From contig NC_060026.1 of the NCBI RefSeq assembly GCF_021134715.1, positions 7,245,001 through 7,309,000 of the forward strand: a DNA stretch of 64,000 nt, written 5' to 3'. Under the pieces are notes generated by a model, which was not told where the DNA came from, made no database searches, and saw only the letters and a list, made by a program, of their open reading frames with translations. Made by a program: the position numbers and the translations under genes. This document shows positions 61,762-64,000 of the stretch, piece after piece (the first letter of the stretch is position 1; the number at the start of each line of letters is the position of its first letter). The stretch comes from Daphnia pulex (lineage: Eukaryota; Arthropoda; Branchiopoda; Diplostraca; Daphniidae).

Positions 61762-63872
61762 TTAACTTGGCATTTTTAATCCTAATGCTTGGCAATATTT
61801 ATTACATACATGTTTTTTGAAAAACGCATTTATACCGATGGAACTCAGGTTGGTTTTCCCAAAGCGGAGATGTTTTGAACAATGAATGGCGGGGTCAGTT
61901 AGCAAAAGAGTTTCCTTTCCCTTTTCATCAATGCTGGAAACTCCTTGTAAGTCACAAACAAGCAAATATCCTTCCGTGACGTCATGAGTAAAATGTGAAA
62001 ATGCGATGGCAACTTCTAGCCTCTTCTGACCATTTTCGTCCAATGTTTTAGGATCCAGAACAAAGTCCATATTGTTTGTGTACTTAACTAAGGTGAAACT
62101 TTTTCCACGGAATCTTTGCTCTGACGCCAAGTAACGTGGAATACGATCTTCTCCTTTGAAAATTCGAACAACTTTCGTCATTAAAAATTTCGTCTTGATG
62201 TTGGGGTTCTGTGTTGTTCTAACGAGTCTCCCGTTAAATTCAATTGCTAGTTTAGCAGCAACCGTCTGTACCTCTAGATCAGTGACGTAACGTTGGCGAT
62301 CGAGTTCTTCCACTTTTGGCAGCGAAATAATCTCTTTGAATACAACATCGTCAACAATATCGGCGGACGCAGACGTCGATGAATTCTCATCCTTAGATAC
62401 GGCCGGGTAATAGATTTTACCATAGTAGGCCAAACGAATAGATCCTTTGTCAAACGGATCTGGAGCGATTTGTAAGCGGAGTTTTTTAATCTTTTCTTGT
62501 AGTTTCATAAAAGATGTTATCTCTTGAATCGTTTCAGGTAATTCCAGTGTTAAAACGGTGCCGTTCTCTCGTGGAAGCCGTAACCAGTTTGGTTCCTTTT
62601 CATCCATAGTAAATTTCCTCACTGTTTTGTTGGCCAAACTAGGGGGGATGTCGGTGCGGTGGGTGACAGAAACCGATCGCATTACGCTTTCTATCACCGA
62701 ATTGCAAATAGTCTGAGCTTTTGTGCTATCCATGGGCTCAATTCTTTGGCCATAGTACTTTTCAAAGACAGAAATCATCATGTCACATTCGTCATTGATG
62801 CGACCGAAGTAGTAATTCAGTTTCTTAGTACGCATTTCAAGGAAAATGTCCTGAATCGGACGATCACGGGGGTGGCCGTTTGGGTAGTCATCTCTATGAC
62901 GGCCATCATGGAATTTATGCTTTCCATGTTTTCCATGGGGAGGTGCGTCTGCAAGATGAAAAATAATTCGGGTACCACTTGGCTGTGGCCAAGGAAGAGT
63001 CACCGCCTTATTTAATCCTCCTATTACATCTTCTGGGAAATCTCCCCCTCCTTTGGCGCAGATTGAAGCGACGAAGTCCTTGAATATGGAAACCGATTTG
63101 GTGAACTTGAGCGTTTCGAAATGATTCTCCCCTGTAAACAATTAAATTACAAGTTGATGATTCAAATATACTTGTATCGTACAAGATGTCTTAGAAAATG
63201 TCCTTGAGATAACGTACCGTCACACCAATCTTTGTATCCTGCAAATACATTTTAAAAATTCTAGTTATTTCAGAGTTCTATTTTTGTTAAAACTTGCGAC
63301 TACTAACCAATAAAAGCTAGTCCTTCTATTTCACAGCCGCTTATTTGCACCAATCGGACGATTTCGGCAATTTGTTCTTTGACTCCCGAAATGTATTTAG
63401 ACATGCTTCCAGTTGTATCCAACAGAAAGCAAATACAAATATTTTGAGTTCGACTTATAATATCTGCAACTCGATCCATGTTAATATTCGCTTTGCGAGT
63501 AACCGAGTTGATGATTTTTTCGTTGATCACCCTCGTTCCAGTAACGGGATTCAAAGCCATTTTCAAGTAGGCATTTACCAGTTCATCGTCACCATCTGCA
63601 ATCGCCGAAAGAATGGAAGATTCGAGGCCGCTTTTCTTTACTTTACTTTTCCTCTCCAATCCAGCTTCCATTGCTGCAACGAGAGAAGCGTCAAGTAGCG
63701 TTTCTGAACCAAATTGGCCTTTAGCAGACATATTCTTGGGCTTGACAACATCGAGCTTTTTAGGTGTCGTTTTACAACTTGGACTCGTCTTATGCAAATG
63801 GGTTACCAACCCAGATTTTTCTTGAAATTTTTCTCTGCAAACGGAGCATTCAAAAGGCCTACGCGACGCCAT
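61762..63872 (-). CDS. VWA-domain alpha-kinase with N-terminal zinc finger
   Basis: Three exons (63,872-63,308, a 21-nt exon at 63,238-63,218, and 63,131-61,762) join to 651 residues. The first ATG is at 63,872. A zinc-finger-like FECSVCREKF...H...C (C9, C12, H25, C33) comes first. A VWA domain begins near residue 145 with a MIDAS-type LLDTTGSMS and includes GYKDWCDGENHF, GGGDFPEDVIGGL and FHLADAPPHG. From about residue 400 the alpha-kinase domain shows FMTKVVRIF-like and LLVCDLQGVSS, LLLTDPAIHC, then FGKTNLSSIGINAFFKKHVC and CNKYC, the zinc-coordinating C-terminus of alpha-kinases. This is the VWA plus alpha-kinase layout of the Dictyostelium VwkA type. Substrate unknown; probably a cytosolic Ser/Thr kinase. 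Confidence 0.85.
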
Positions 63873-64000
63873 AATCCTGAATTCCAATTTAGAAAAATTG
63901 AAGCATCGAACATTATTTGATAATGAAACGGAAAACCAAATTATTCTTATTATTACACCATTAAACTCATTATTAAATATTAAATACTGAAACTACACCA

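Overview
This is eukaryotic genomic DNA. The protein families and the many 60-80 nt GT-AG introns suggest a small arthropod genome. A Src42A-type kinase, an arthropod-style pentameric thrombospondin, a VWA/alpha-kinase gene and Daphnia-like transposon families make a branchiopod crustacean such as Daphnia my best guess. That is inference; no species marker was read.

The window has two halves. Positions 1 to about 30,000 are rich in repeats and poor in genes: a decayed pogo/Jerky-type transposase (260-960, minus); a broken BED/hAT element (5,696-7,895) interrupted by another element's terminal repeat; two fold-back elements (7,340-7,572 and 8,002-8,741); a Merlin-like element with long terminal inverted repeats and a zinc-ribbon ORF but no catalytic core (9,809-12,039); a ~1 kb inverted-repeat element (19,832-20,878); and a frameshifted CACTA-like/DUF4218-like transposase remnant (27,379-28,480, minus). 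Two copies of one segment (about 9.14-14.15 kb and 25.12-26.64 kb) differ by two clean insertions, which gives an order of events. The genes seen here are a spliced DUSP11/RNA-triphosphatase-like gene with an intact catalytic signature (about 4.45-5.41 kb), a frameshifted BEN-like coiled-coil gene (23.13-24.68 kb), a dispersed Ala-rich exon family, and several unrecognised spliced ORFs.

Positions 30,900 to 64,000 are a normal gene-dense region: thrombospondin (minus, 21 exons), a divergent cyclin (plus), AGPAT5-type lysophosphatidate acyltransferase (plus), Src42A (minus), CNOT2 (minus), MUL1 mitochondrial E3 ligase (minus), a P450 shard, a small ORF with an in-frame TAG, a UDP-glycosyltransferase (plus), and a VWA/alpha-kinase gene (minus). 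All the intact genes were joined by hand from splice signals, and every junction keeps the reading frame.

The genes are functionally independent (matrix adhesion, cell cycle, lipid synthesis, tyrosine-kinase signalling, mRNA deadenylation, mitochondrial quality control, detoxification); no operon-like unit is present. The best candidate for something undescribed is the triphosphatase gene with its duplicated Ala-rich and coiled-coil upstream exons.
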